A stretch of DNA of 40,892 nt from Lyngbya confervoides BDU141951 (lineage in GTDB: Bacteria; Cyanobacteriota; Cyanobacteriia; Thermosynechococcales; Thermosynechococcaceae), in NCBI RefSeq assembly GCF_000817775.3, contig NZ_JTHE03000057.1:1-40892 (forward strand). Direction: 5' to 3'. The translations under genes and the position numbers were made by a program. Under the pieces are notes generated by a model that had not been told where the DNA came from, did no database searches, and was given only the letters and a program-made list of their open reading frames with translations. How positions within the stretch are numbered: position 1 is the stretch's first letter; the number at the start of each line of letters is the position of its first letter. Shown here in pieces: positions 8,645 to 17,597 of this stretch.

Positions 8645-8740
8645 CAGAAATCCCGTCCTAAGGCTCAGTACAGAAACCCGATTTCTCTGGCTAAAATGCT
8701 GGAATCTAGTTGATTCGCCAACGCAGAAACCGGGTTTCGA
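8645..8740. repeat. Dispersed cyanobacterial palindromic repeats
   Basis: Two copies of an AGAAACC(C/G)GRTTTC palindrome (about 8664-8678 and 8719-8733) and a degenerate third near 8645 (CCAGAAATCCCG) lie between two genes. This CCGGGTTTCT-type element is widely scattered in cyanobacterial intergenic DNA. Confidence 0.55.
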
Positions 8741-8759
8741 TAAACACTGAACAGATGTG

Positions 8760-9449
8760 CTAAAAGTTCCGCACCAGCGGCATCCATTCCGACGGATCTT
8801 GGCCCGCGAAATAGACATTGCCTGCAACTGGGGTAAAGGCGTTAGACAATGCCAATCGATTTTGCTCACTCAGCCCAATCACATAAATATGAACTTGACT
8901 GAGTTCTTCACCAGCGAAGGACGAAGTAACCGCTTTCAATTGAGAAACAATTTCTGGATTTGCAGTACCTTCAGTCACCAAATAGAAGTGCATTTCCTGG
9001 CCGCTAGGCAGTGCCTTAATGCGATCGCGCAAGCGCTGGATACCATTGACCAAAGCATCCTCAGGCGAGGGCGTTGGATCAAGCTCAACAGTGTCAGGAT
9101 TGCTGTCTACTTCCCAATGCATAGCCTGCATAGCTTGCTTGGTTGCCGTAGCTGAATAGAGCACCTCTACATTGTCAGTGCTAGATAATCGACTAATCTC
9201 AACAAAATGCTTTGGACGAACCCGCTTAGACAGCAGATACAGTGAATCTTCAGTAACGAGTGCGGACTCAGGGGTGCTGGGCTGTAAGACAAACTGCACA
9301 AACACTTTTTGGCGTCCGGGCTCAGAGCACTGCAACTCAGGCAAATTACACGTTGACTCAGAAGTCTGGGGAGAGTTGCTGAGACTCCCCGCCAGGAGCA
9401 AAGCCGCTATAAACGAGACCCCGGTACCAATTAGGAAGGGTGCTTTCAT
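8760..9449 (-). CDS. Secreted or membrane-anchored hypothetical protein, vWA-like
   Basis: A 229-residue protein when started at ATG 9449, which has AGGAG 8 nt upstream. An ATG at 9494 would add 15 residues without a comparable site. Residues 1-22 form a signal peptide or single anchor (MKAPFLIGTG...ALLLAGSL). Four cysteines follow shortly after (STCNLPELQC region). The rest alternates strands and helices. The final half, with HFYLVTEGTANP and VHIYVIGLSEQNR, has the strand-helix rhythm of a von Willebrand factor A or Rossmann-like domain, but no full MIDAS motif (DxSxS) is visible. The function is unknown. It lies between the NfeD-like and coiled-coil membrane protein genes in one minus-strand cluster. 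Confidence 0.6.
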   Translation of the reverse strand: MKAPFLIGTGVSFIAALLLAGSLSNSPQTSESTCNLPELQCSEPGRQKVFVQFVLQPSTPESALVTEDSLYLLSKRVRPKHFVEISRLSSTDNVEVLYSATATKQAMQAMHWEVDSNPDTVELDPTPSPEDALVNGIQRLRDRIKALPSGQEMHFYLVTEGTANPEIVSQLKAVTSSFAGEELSQVHIYVIGLSEQNRLALSNAFTPVAGNVYFAGQDPSEWMPLVRNF

Positions 9450-9556
9450 CGTTGCAACTCCTACAGTAAAGTTCAAAATGCTTATCAACAGCATTGACGG
9501 GGCAGGTATGGGAACCCTGTAGCTGTAACTCCGTCTAGGTGCTAAGAGAAATAAAA

Positions 9557-9892
9557 TCAGTCCAGGCTGTCGTCAAAGGGTTGCACGACCAAAGTCAGCC
9601 CTTCCCGGCCTAAGACTTGAACTGGGGTACCAACTGGCAGCTTAATCTTCAGAGGACAAGACGCCTTCCAGGTACCTCCATCTCCTCGATATTTAACTCG
9701 GCCAGTGCCGCGTTCATGAAGAGGGATTTCCTGAACCACCACAGCCTCTCTAAACAAGGAGGCTTGTGACTCATTAATAACCAAGCCAGGAGGAGGTTCT
9801 AAAGAGCGCAGTGAGTCACGATCTGGCTCTTTAGGGGTAAACGAATCTGACGGCAGCCTAGAAGACTGCCTAAACCCAAGAGAAAGTTTCAT
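9557..9892 (-). CDS. NfeD-like OB-fold protein
   Basis: A 111-residue soluble protein. The first 45 residues are polar and probably disordered. The C-terminal 60 residues match the NfeD OB-fold pattern: GTGRVKYRGDGGTWKA, a basic strand, then PVGTPVQVLGREGLTLVVQP. Bona fide NfeD proteins usually combine this domain with membrane helices and partner with stomatin-like or slipin proteins. Here the membrane part is missing, and the nearby membrane protein at 7354-8607 may supply the anchor. That partnership is inferred from gene order. Confidence 0.65.
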   Translation of the reverse strand: MKLSLGFRQSSRLPSDSFTPKEPDRDSLRSLEPPPGLVINESQASLFREAVVVQEIPLHERGTGRVKYRGDGGTWKASCPLKIKLPVGTPVQVLGREGLTLVVQPFDDSLD

Positions 9893-10227
9893 GGCAATAT
9901 TGGGAATAGTAGTGCTGAAATACAGTGAGCGTGCTTAAGCTAGGAAGGCTTGGGGGGCTCAACACCTTCCGTAAGACGTGGTATCAAGAGCGACTCCGAG
10001 ACAAATGCCTTTACTGCGCTCTCACAATCTATATGGCGACGCTAGGGGCAAAAAATCCGACACTTGCCTACAAATTCTCTTGCCAAGCAAAATGCACATG
10101 CTCGCAACTTTCGCTGTGCCAAAATTTACACTTCCCTTTTTTTGATGCTTAATCAGAGCATCTTCATTTGCGAAATGAGGCTATGAAAGAGACTACCTGA
10201 CATGCACTTTGAGGTTTACAGCGATAT

Positions 10228-10270
10228 CAGCACTTGCAGCAACTTCCTTCGTCAGCTGCTACAAGTGCTG
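10228..10270. repeat. 14-bp-arm hairpin
   Basis: CAGCACTTGCAGCA (10228-10241) is an inverted repeat of TGCTACAAGTGCTG (10257-10270) with one mismatch and a 15-nt loop. It is the strongest local hairpin in the region and is not followed by a T-run. Confidence 0.7.
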
Positions 10271-10276
10271 CTAAAC

Positions 10277-10417
10277 CGGCACTGACTAAGTTAAGGAGGG
10301 ATAGATCCCAGAAACCTGCTCCAGGCAAGGGGCTTAGGCGTTTATCTGAAAATCGTCTGAATTCCTTGCTAAACAAGGGCTTTAGCGGTTCATCCCTCTT
10401 TTAGGACACCAGTGCCG
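10277..10417. repeat. Long-range inverted repeat
   Basis: Two 26-nt arms (10277-10302 and 10392-10417) match at both ends: CGGCACTG pairs with CAGTGCCG and GAGGGAT with ATCCCTC, around a mismatched middle. An alternative stem uses TTTAGCGG (10381-10388) with CCGCTAAA (10414-10421). The arrangement suggests a folded RNA or a recombination or origin site. Confidence 0.5.
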
Positions 10418-10662
10418 CTAAACCTACTTAGTGGATGACACGCAAAACCTTAGTTAATCCGGCTGTGACATTTAATTCCAGCGATTGTATGCACCATGCT
10501 ACAGAAAAAGATAGGTCAAGCCAGCACTCGGATAATGCATAGAGTACTACTAACCTACTGATGTTACTCAATCTTGGAGACCATGAACTACCCGCCAAGT
10601 TGCCATACGAGATTAAGCCATGCACTAGAGGCTGTTCCTAGATACCGCATAACGATGCAAGC

Positions 10663-10806
10663 GTGCTTGCCGGTCACAGGCTCAACTTTTAGCAAGCACC
10701 GTCTCTACCTAACTATTCGGCACTTAGCAGTGAAAGGGTGATATAACCTGAAGAGTCCTATCTGGCAGGGCTTTCAGTGGTATTTCTGACGACCAGCAAA
10801 AAGCCC
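10663..10806. repeat. Two further short hairpins
   Basis: GTGCTTGC (10663-10670) pairs with GCAAGCAC (10692-10699). GGGCTTT (10768-10774) pairs with AAAGCCC (10800-10806). An octamer GGCAGGGC is directly repeated around the second hairpin. Confidence 0.45.
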
Positions 10807-11076
10807 TTCAGGCAGGGCAAGTGGTAGATCATCACCTCTCCAGAGACCAGTGCCCACAATTCAGACGCATGGATTACTCAGCCGTAGCTGCCCTCTATGG
10901 GAGAAAGCTAAGACTACCCTGCGCTATAGCGGACGTAATCCTCAGGTTCAATTGTCGGCAGTTGTCGGGAAACTCCACCTGCGATACTCCATATAAGTTT
11001 GAGGATGCACTGAGGGTATGCCTACTACCGACTACATAATGCAAGTAAACCTACAACCGTTAGAAAAGTAGTTTTT

Positions 11077-11808
11077 ATGCCGCTTGACATCAATCCATCT
11101 GAGACCAGCGGGCCATATGTGGATGATTTCCTCAGTCCACAGCCTCAGCAGAAGTACTTCGTACCAATTTGTCTAAATACTTTTATGATCAATCGCCCAT
11201 TTCTATATGAATATATCTATGAACTTGTACAGAAGAACCTAAACATGAATATCATTGTTGGCGATTATCTAGAACGTCATAATGTCATGTTTTTTTACGG
11301 CATGAGCGAGGATGATGCCCTAAGAAAGATTGACCGAAAAGCCAAGAAGATTTATCGGATAATCGATGCAGCAATAAAAAGCAGTGATGCCCATAATCTA
11401 GTGCAACTACACTCCTCTCGTGAATATGTCGACGCAGAAGAATGTCGTCAAATAGAACACACCATCAGACGATTCAAAGATATGAATAAAAATTTTGCAG
11501 AAGACATTAAAAAGCAATCAACACATATATTAAGTAGCACCGTTCGAAAGTCAGGCATTACTGAGAATGTTTACTCTTATAAAACAAACTGTGACCTGGA
11601 AAGTTATCTAATTGAGGAAATTTCAGCATACATATACTTATACAAAATCGGATTTATAGGAGAGATCTATCCAGGTAAAGACTTGGAAATTCTCCAAAAA
11701 GTTGCCAAAGGTGAATATAATGGCTTTCCTTTTGACTATTCGAATCGAACACATATCTCAGTTAGCCTATCCCTAGACAGTGGAAAGTCATATGCCAAAT
11801 TGACTTAG
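11077..11808 (+). CDS. tRNA-dependent cyclodipeptide synthase, XYP-type
   Basis: A 243-residue protein, the usual length for cyclodipeptide synthases (CDPS). These class-I synthetase-like enzymes use two aminoacyl-tRNAs to make a diketopiperazine. The strand YFVPICLNTF (27-36) and GDYLERHN (62-69), followed by GMSEDDALRKIDRKAKK, match the family core. Y177 and E181 (SYLIEE) fall where AlbC has Y178 and E182. Y198-P199 (EIYPG) correspond to Y202/P203 of the XYP subfamily. By my alignment the nucleophilic serine (AlbC S37) is replaced by Cys32. That position is uncertain by a residue or two. The usual tailoring oxidase is absent, and the next gene is an SSS transporter. There is no clear ribosome binding site. 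Product specificity cannot be predicted. Confidence 0.75.
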   Translation: MPLDINPSETSGPYVDDFLSPQPQQKYFVPICLNTFMINRPFLYEYIYELVQKNLNMNIIVGDYLERHNVMFFYGMSEDDALRKIDRKAKKIYRIIDAAIKSSDAHNLVQLHSSREYVDAEECRQIEHTIRRFKDMNKNFAEDIKKQSTHILSSTVRKSGITENVYSYKTNCDLESYLIEEISAYIYLYKIGFIGEIYPGKDLEILQKVAKGEYNGFPFDYSNRTHISVSLSLDSGKSYAKLT

Positions 11809-11970
11809 TTAGGCACAGCGGTTCCTGCTCTCTTAAGGTATAGGGCAAGCTGCGAGGCCACTTCCGATCTTGAGATTCAAATCTGGCTTTGCATCTCATT
11901 CAGGAAAGAAACGCTGTATACCATTCAAGCAATTAATGAAATTCAAAATCTATAGTACAAGGAAAGAACA

Positions 11971-13437
11971 ATGAACTTAGGTGCTTACATCGCAGTTTTT
12001 TCAGCAATCTTACTGCCCGCTATTCTCTATTTCTCAGTAGCTTATCGAGAACGCAGAAATGTCTTAAACATTCGAGACTTTTTCCCTTTGAAAAGATCAA
12101 TATCTACAGGCGAATATCGATCTACTACTGTGGCGGCGGGTATGTCACTGGCGACTGTTATCATTGCCTTCATCAACTTAGCCCCTGCACTTGGGATAAC
12201 TCTTTTTGTCTCTGTAATCACGTATTCGCTAAGCTTCGTACTGCTATATTTCTGTGCTGATCGCATCATGAGAGCTAATCCACAGAATGACACGATCCAG
12301 GCATATCTAGGGAAAAGCTATGGGAGTTATAGTGTTAAGAACATTGCCCTTATCTTTTCTCTCATTGGCTATATCAGCATCTTCAGTATGGAGTTGCTGG
12401 TTGGAGTCACTGTATTAGAGCCATTCTTGGGTGCAGGGACTTTTGTATTTTCCCTAGTCTACCTAATCTTTATCATTATCTATACGCTGATGAGTGGTTA
12501 TCGAGCCGTCATTGCTACAGATAAATGGCAGCTACGGTTCATTTTGGTAAGCATAGCATCCCTATTGGTGCTAGCAATCGTTGAGACTCAGCAAGCACCA
12601 GCCGTTGACGTTTTATCAACCTTCTCTTCTGTAGCTACATCCTGGGTTCCCGCCTGGGCATTTATTATCGGCATTGCAGTTATTAACCTTCCTGCTCCCA
12701 TTAGCGATGCGGGCACCTGGCAACGTCTATGTTCTACGACAGATAGCCAATCTGCAAAACGGGGGTTAATTCAGATTTCTCGTTTCTTTGCAATTCTATG
12801 GGCAATCATCGTCATCTTTGCCTGCTACTACGGACGTATCGCTGCTGCAACGGGTTTCGACCCAACTCAAGAAACACTCATGACACATATCATGAGAATT
12901 TTTGCGACCTCTGGACCCGGCTTTATCATTCTACTTTTCTTTTTCGTATTGGGGTTGTTTAGCGCAATGATCTCTACTGCAGACAGCCTTTTAATCGTAG
13001 TTGGTCAATTCTTCTCAATCGATATCTTAAAGCTCAATCCGGAAGATACCGAACCACAACGGATGATGCAAAAAGCACGGATTTCAACAGCTGCGATCGC
13101 TATTATTTCATTTGTTATTTTCACCATCCTGAAATTCTTACAGTTTGACGTTGTGCAACTAGTATTTGCTATTTATGGCGCACAGCTTGCCATGTTTCCA
13201 TCCGTATTCTTTTCTTTGTTTTTCAGTGAACGTTTTAACCTAAGAAAAGTTCGCTACGCTGCTAGCTCATCAATATTCTCTGGGTTTATAGGTGGTTGGG
13301 CAAGTGCACTGTACGGAAGGTTTAGTGGCGATTCCAACTGGTTATTTAATGCTCCTGCAACTGCTCTTGTTGCAAGTTTAGTCGTATTCATATTGCTTGC
13401 AAGTCCTGAACTAATATCTCCAAAAAGAGAGGAATAG
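11971..13437 (+). CDS. SLC5/SSS-family sodium:solute symporter-like protein
   Basis: A 488-residue polytopic membrane protein with about 12-13 hydrophobic segments, as in the sodium:solute symporter family (LeuT fold). Family marks include SGYRAVIATDKWQ in the middle, like the GGL-AV--TD-Q block of PutP, and GLFSAMISTADSLLIV, like the SSS signature around TM8-9. The substrate cannot be read from the sequence. Because the preceding gene encodes a cyclodipeptide synthase, export or uptake of the cyclic dipeptide or of an amino acid is plausible. SLC5-like proteins can also act as sensors fused to kinases (CbrA type), and a GHKL ATPase follows 209 bp downstream. A ribosome binding site AAGGAAAG precedes the ATG. 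Confidence 0.85.
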   Translation: MNLGAYIAVFSAILLPAILYFSVAYRERRNVLNIRDFFPLKRSISTGEYRSTTVAAGMSLATVIIAFINLAPALGITLFVSVITYSLSFVLLYFCADRIMRANPQNDTIQAYLGKSYGSYSVKNIALIFSLIGYISIFSMELLVGVTVLEPFLGAGTFVFSLVYLIFIIIYTLMSGYRAVIATDKWQLRFILVSIASLLVLAIVETQQAPAVDVLSTFSSVATSWVPAWAFIIGIAVINLPAPISDAGTWQRLCSTTDSQSAKRGLIQISRFFAILWAIIVIFACYYGRIAAATGFDPTQETLMTHIMRIFATSGPGFIILLFFFVLGLFSAMISTADSLLIVVGQFFSIDILKLNPEDTEPQRMMQKARISTAAIAIISFVIFTILKFLQFDVVQLVFAIYGAQLAMFPSVFFSLFFSERFNLRKVRYAASSSIFSGFIGGWASALYGRFSGDSNWLFNAPATALVASLVVFILLASPELISPKREE

Positions 13438-13646
13438 AATAGTTGGAAATAAGCCTCACAAAAATCAGAATGACAAAAACACAAGTTCTAATTGAGATAA
13501 ATACAAAGGCATGAATTGATGACTCTAGCTCATCATGATTACCAATAAATCAATGAACTGAGTTGGCCACATTATAATAACCCTAAGTCAACTAAAAGCT
13601 TTCATTCAAGTCTTGATTTGTAGCGACCCCTGAAGGAATTTAGGAA

Positions 13647-15992
13647 ATGTATTTATCAGATGGTTGTCACTTAGTTTCTCATGATGAATTAACGAAAAAT
13701 GTTGAGGGTAACTCAATTTGGCAAAACTATATTGACCAGATAATTGATATATCTCTTCAGCATCCTGATCATTTTTTTCCTAAAACATCCAGGAAAATAA
13801 TCCCTAGGGATGCAAAAAATCATCGACTATACATTTATTACAAGGATGGGAAAATCGATGCTTTTTGCATTATCGCAGTTTTCTGCGATGAGGCTGAATA
13901 TCTGTGGGCTGCAACTAGGAGAGAAGTTGTTCGCAAGGGAATCATGCGGCAATTGTATTGGTTCATTGAAGATGAGATTAAATCTAAAGAGCCCGAAGTA
14001 GAGAGAATAAATGCTATGTGTGCTTCGTTAGATTCTAATTTCATTAATGACAGCAGCTTAACTCAGCAAGAAGTAGCAAAAAGAAAAGATTTTTGGAGAG
14101 GAACCCATATTTTTCATCACAAGATGAATTTTGACTTTACTTATAAGCTAAAGCATCGATGGGGTATTGGATATCATGCTTTAGTTTGTATGAAAGTTCG
14201 AGCTAATTTCGGCATAAGAGATCGCAGGCATTGCTCTCTCTACGGCTATTCTTTTAATCAGCTTCAAGAAATTCAAAACCAACTCAGAGAAAGCATATTA
14301 AAGACAGATAAAATTAATAAAGTAGATGGTAAGAATTTAGAAATAAACAAGAAGATTCAAGAGCATGTCAGAGCATGTCTCGATGCATTTGATGAATCAT
14401 TTGTTAGAAATATTCAACCAGGAATCTCAGGAACAGAAGAATACATCTTTAATGACATCACTGATGGTAATCCAGATCACTTAACCCCTAAGTTAAAGGG
14501 ATTTACCGGCCTCGCACTAGTAAATCCTTATACTGGGACTGCTACGGCATTCGCACATACCAGCAAAGACTCAAATTGGTCTTCTCATGAACTCTACGAT
14601 GAATTTGAATATAGCATTCATTCACCAGGGCTCTTACAACAAATCATATCTGAATCAAGTAGATCAGGATTCTTAATACACCCTGCTAAGTTAGCCGAGA
14701 TTAGTGAGATCAATTTAAAGCTGTACTTTGAAACATTCTATCCGAATGACAAAGGAAAAATCTACAGAGGTGATTACACCATCTTCTACCGTAAGCGTAC
14801 AGGTAAAAATGGATTTTACTCAATCTTATATTTTGCTTGTCCTTTAATTCCAAATATTCTGTGGTATGAAGATCTATGGGATTCTTTCTCAAATTATTCC
14901 TTTTCATTGTTATTAATAATTCTGGGCTATTTTTCTTCTCTTAGAGATCTCGACTCATCTTTACGAAAAAGCGATTACTTCAACTGGCTAATACAAGCAG
15001 TGTCTCCTTCTGGTTCAGATGAGGAATGGACTACCAAGGATGAAGAATGGATCACTAAGATTTCGCGACTTGGTGAAGACATGATTCAGCAAGACGAGAA
15101 TCAATATACTGCTCGCATTAGTCAGAAAAACCAGGCATTTAAAAATTCAGGCCATCTTATGCGAAATCGTTGTGACAATATTCTTCGGTGGCTTAGATTC
15201 GATCCGCAGGTTCAGTTATCCGAAGAATCCCTTTTATATAAAGCTATGAACTCCCTTTCTGATGCTTACCAAGCTCAACAGCTATGGGGATTTGACTCTT
15301 TAGATGAAATTTTTGAAGAGTATGCTGAACAGCATCCGAACAAAGATAATCGGTATAAAATAAGTCGTTTCCTAGAGAAAGATGATAAATTGTTTGACTT
15401 ATCTGATTTCTTACAATCTAAGTTTCTATGCCGAGAAGCTTATCTAATTACTGAAATAAAAGAGAGCTTTAACGGGCATTCAAGTTTCTTGGTGTCTCTA
15501 GACCCAAAGCCATTTAAGCATAGTTATCATCTGCGATCCATAATCAAAAATGCAGAATATAGCCAAGAAGAATTCAGGCTAAGCAAACCTGTCCTTAGCA
15601 ATATCTTCTTTGAAATATTCTTGAATATAGTTCGGCATGGCATGGTTAATTTATCAGAGCATAAAAATCGCCAGGGCCGTGGGACAGTATCGGTCTTTTT
15701 TAATTGTGATAGATTAGATGGCTCACCCGCTATTACTATTGCTAATCCAGTATTTATTACTCAGAGTCAGCAGGTTGCTAAGAACAGGTTTGAAAAACTA
15801 CCAACGAATTATTTTAGGAAGGTAGCAGGTGACTTAGGTAGCGGTCTAGGGGGCATTGCCGAATACCTATCTAGATTGAATTTAGGCAAGATCGGAGAAA
15901 GGAGATTTTACGATCACGATCTAGGCTTAGATTTTTATGAAGTTGCCATTCATCTTAGAGGTTTAGAAGTTTCAGAGATTAATCAGGAGTAA
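13647..15992 (+). CDS. GNAT-like domain fused to GHKL ATPase (histidine-kinase-like)
   Basis: A 781-residue multidomain protein. Residues 50-185 resemble a GNAT acyltransferase fold: strands YIYYKDGKIDAFCIIAVF and WAATRREVVRKGIMRQL, an acetyl-CoA-loop-like stretch, then a final strand YHALVCMKV. Residues 280-430 form a sensor-like region, including a hydrophobic segment at 415-430. A helical section with NSGHLMRNR (H503) could be a phosphoacceptor helix. The C-terminus is a GHKL ATPase with N-box NIFFEIFLNIVRHG (652-665) and G-box DLGSGLGGIAEY (729-740). AAGGAATTTAGGAA precedes the start. The stop lies 4 nt before the receiver-like gene and the AGGAG spans this junction, so the pair is coupled. 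The likely role is a soluble sensor kinase or an anti-sigma-type ATPase. I know no named family with this exact fusion. Confidence 0.7.
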   Translation: MYLSDGCHLVSHDELTKNVEGNSIWQNYIDQIIDISLQHPDHFFPKTSRKIIPRDAKNHRLYIYYKDGKIDAFCIIAVFCDEAEYLWAATRREVVRKGIMRQLYWFIEDEIKSKEPEVERINAMCASLDSNFINDSSLTQQEVAKRKDFWRGTHIFHHKMNFDFTYKLKHRWGIGYHALVCMKVRANFGIRDRRHCSLYGYSFNQLQEIQNQLRESILKTDKINKVDGKNLEINKKIQEHVRACLDAFDESFVRNIQPGISGTEEYIFNDITDGNPDHLTPKLKGFTGLALVNPYTGTATAFAHTSKDSNWSSHELYDEFEYSIHSPGLLQQIISESSRSGFLIHPAKLAEISEINLKLYFETFYPNDKGKIYRGDYTIFYRKRTGKNGFYSILYFACPLIPNILWYEDLWDSFSNYSFSLLLIILGYFSSLRDLDSSLRKSDYFNWLIQAVSPSGSDEEWTTKDEEWITKISRLGEDMIQQDENQYTARISQKNQAFKNSGHLMRNRCDNILRWLRFDPQVQLSEESLLYKAMNSLSDAYQAQQLWGFDSLDEIFEEYAEQHPNKDNRYKISRFLEKDDKLFDLSDFLQSKFLCREAYLITEIKESFNGHSSFLVSLDPKPFKHSYHLRSIIKNAEYSQEEFRLSKPVLSNIFFEIFLNIVRHGMVNLSEHKNRQGRGTVSVFFNCDRLDGSPAITIANPVFITQSQQVAKNRFEKLPTNYFRKVAGDLGSGLGGIAEYLSRLNLGKIGERRFYDHDLGLDFYEVAIHLRGLEVSEINQE

Positions 15993-15996
15993 GTCT

Positions 15997-17562
15997 ATGG
16001 AAGCAGCCTTTGATCGTATCCGAATCCTTTGGATTGATGATTTACCTACTGGGCAAACCGCAGATCTTGGGAATTTTTCTGATCTCTTTGAAATTATAGG
16101 GAAACAGAATAAACCGTGCTGGATTCGGTCAATTGATGATTATGAAGAGTTGAGAACTGAATACGAGGATCACAAAAAAAGTAATTTAAGTAAGGATTCC
16201 TTACCACCGTATTTCCCTGTAGAGATTATTTCAGCAGATTATGATCTCTCAAAATTTTCAGGGAATGATACCGTTGGTCCTAGAAGTCTTGAAGATGTTA
16301 AAGACATAGAGAGACCATCAACGACTCAAACTTCTTCAGAAGAAGTTCACAGTGAAATAAACCATGATGATGTCAACCATGACGATTTTGATGGATGCCT
16401 CATTAATATGTTTTATCTCTCTGACTTTAGTAAGCATCCCTGCGGTTCCGTCGTAACTACTTATCAGCTACCTCAGCGCCGACATCGAGTAGCTAAAAAA
16501 ATAGAAAGGCATATGGAGCGTAGTTATGGGATAGATCTTTCTTATTCGTCCCTAAGACGATGGAACCTAATTTTAAGTGCAGGTGTAGTTGCTTTACGAA
16601 ATCGAATCCAACAACTTTACGAAGACAGCGAAGTTGTACTGTCAGTGAATGACTTAATTAACATAGCCGATGGTTCTACTAATGGCGTCTTGACACTAAA
16701 ATCAAAGTTTGTTGCCCGAAAACTTCCTGTCGCGGGCTTATTCATTGACTGCGAGGAGTGTGAAAGTAAAACTGACACCATTAGCACATGGGCAGCCGAG
16801 TTGCTAAGCTCAAAAATCTCAAAAGAACATTATCAGTTAGCAGCAGAAATAGCAGACCGTATCTGGGAAACTTACGACAATGATGAACTCGTCGAGGCAC
16901 ATCAAGAATTCTCTAGTTTACACGTTTCTATCTATGGGACTAGCAGTCAAGACAGAGATATTTACGCAGTCGATGCTGATGAAAATCTGACACTGAAGTA
17001 TCAAGAGTATGCAAAACGATTTGGTCTTCGAGCCACTGGTAAATCAGATGAAAGCTATGAATGTACATCAGACCTATGCTTAGATATTAAATCTATTAAA
17101 ATTCCCGCAAAAAAGGAGTATCAAGACATCATCGTACGATGGGCAGTTATTCTTTTGATTCTGAAGCTTTTAGAACGCATATTGCTCTGTATGAGAAACA
17201 GTAGAGAGACTGCTAATCAGAATAGTGATAATAAAATAGAGAATGAGAAATTCGACACTATATTCCAACCTAGTTTAGATATTAACGACATTCTACTATT
17301 ACTTTACCCTGTACCCAAAAGCCCTTTTCCTCTGCCATGGCATATTGATGATTCTAAAGCAAGATTTGCCCGAAAAGAAGCGTGGCATAAGTGGTTAGAT
17401 CGTAGAGGCATCAAAATTCAAGATCTACTCAACGGCACTGCTTTAACTCAAGGAGAGCGCTGTTTAATACAAGGGATTATAATGAACACTACTAATACTC
17501 AACTCAATGAAGAGTCTTGGGAATCTTGGACGGTTGCCAGGCGTTTTGTATTTGGCTATTAA
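15997..17562 (+). CDS. Receiver-like regulatory protein
   Basis: A 521-residue protein coupled to the upstream GHKL ATPase by a 4-nt gap, with AGGAG at the junction. The N-terminal 170 residues look like a divergent response-regulator receiver. IRILWIDD (8-15) supplies the acidic pair. ISADYDLSK (78-86) supplies a candidate phosphoacceptor, D81 or D83. A later strand (DGCLINMFYL, then SVVTTYQL) resembles the T/K side. An acidic insert separates these elements. The remaining 350 residues are helical, with no recognised DNA-binding or output domain. The only notable hydrophobic stretch is near residues 379-394 (IVRWAVILLILKLLER). By operon logic it receives a signal from the GHKL protein and could act on the sigma factor encoded next. 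The receiver call is moderate; the output is unknown. Confidence 0.55.
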   Translation: MEAAFDRIRILWIDDLPTGQTADLGNFSDLFEIIGKQNKPCWIRSIDDYEELRTEYEDHKKSNLSKDSLPPYFPVEIISADYDLSKFSGNDTVGPRSLEDVKDIERPSTTQTSSEEVHSEINHDDVNHDDFDGCLINMFYLSDFSKHPCGSVVTTYQLPQRRHRVAKKIERHMERSYGIDLSYSSLRRWNLILSAGVVALRNRIQQLYEDSEVVLSVNDLINIADGSTNGVLTLKSKFVARKLPVAGLFIDCEECESKTDTISTWAAELLSSKISKEHYQLAAEIADRIWETYDNDELVEAHQEFSSLHVSIYGTSSQDRDIYAVDADENLTLKYQEYAKRFGLRATGKSDESYECTSDLCLDIKSIKIPAKKEYQDIIVRWAVILLILKLLERILLCMRNSRETANQNSDNKIENEKFDTIFQPSLDINDILLLLYPVPKSPFPLPWHIDDSKARFARKEAWHKWLDRRGIKIQDLLNGTALTQGERCLIQGIIMNTTNTQLNEESWESWTVARRFVFGY

Positions 17563-17597
17563 TTGCTAATCCTAACTCAAAGCTAGATCGTCAAATC

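Larger units (their letters stand above)
9893..11076. other. Long non-coding region with inverted repeats
   Basis: 1.18 kb without a credible gene between divergent transcription units. It holds several hairpin-forming sequences, listed separately, and many short repeats such as GCTAAAC (about 10269, 10367, 10414). There is also an imperfect direct repeat (CAAGGGGCTTAGGCG-like at about 10325, CAAGGGCTTTAGCGG-like at about 10375). It could contain promoters for both flanking clusters, an origin or attachment site, or a structured RNA. No tRNA was found. Confidence 0.5.

Noticed and set aside
9925-11039. Short open frames at 9925-10152, 10428-10625 and 10821-11039
   Set aside because: They have no start signals and no recognisable protein features, and they overlap the hairpins of a region that looks non-coding.
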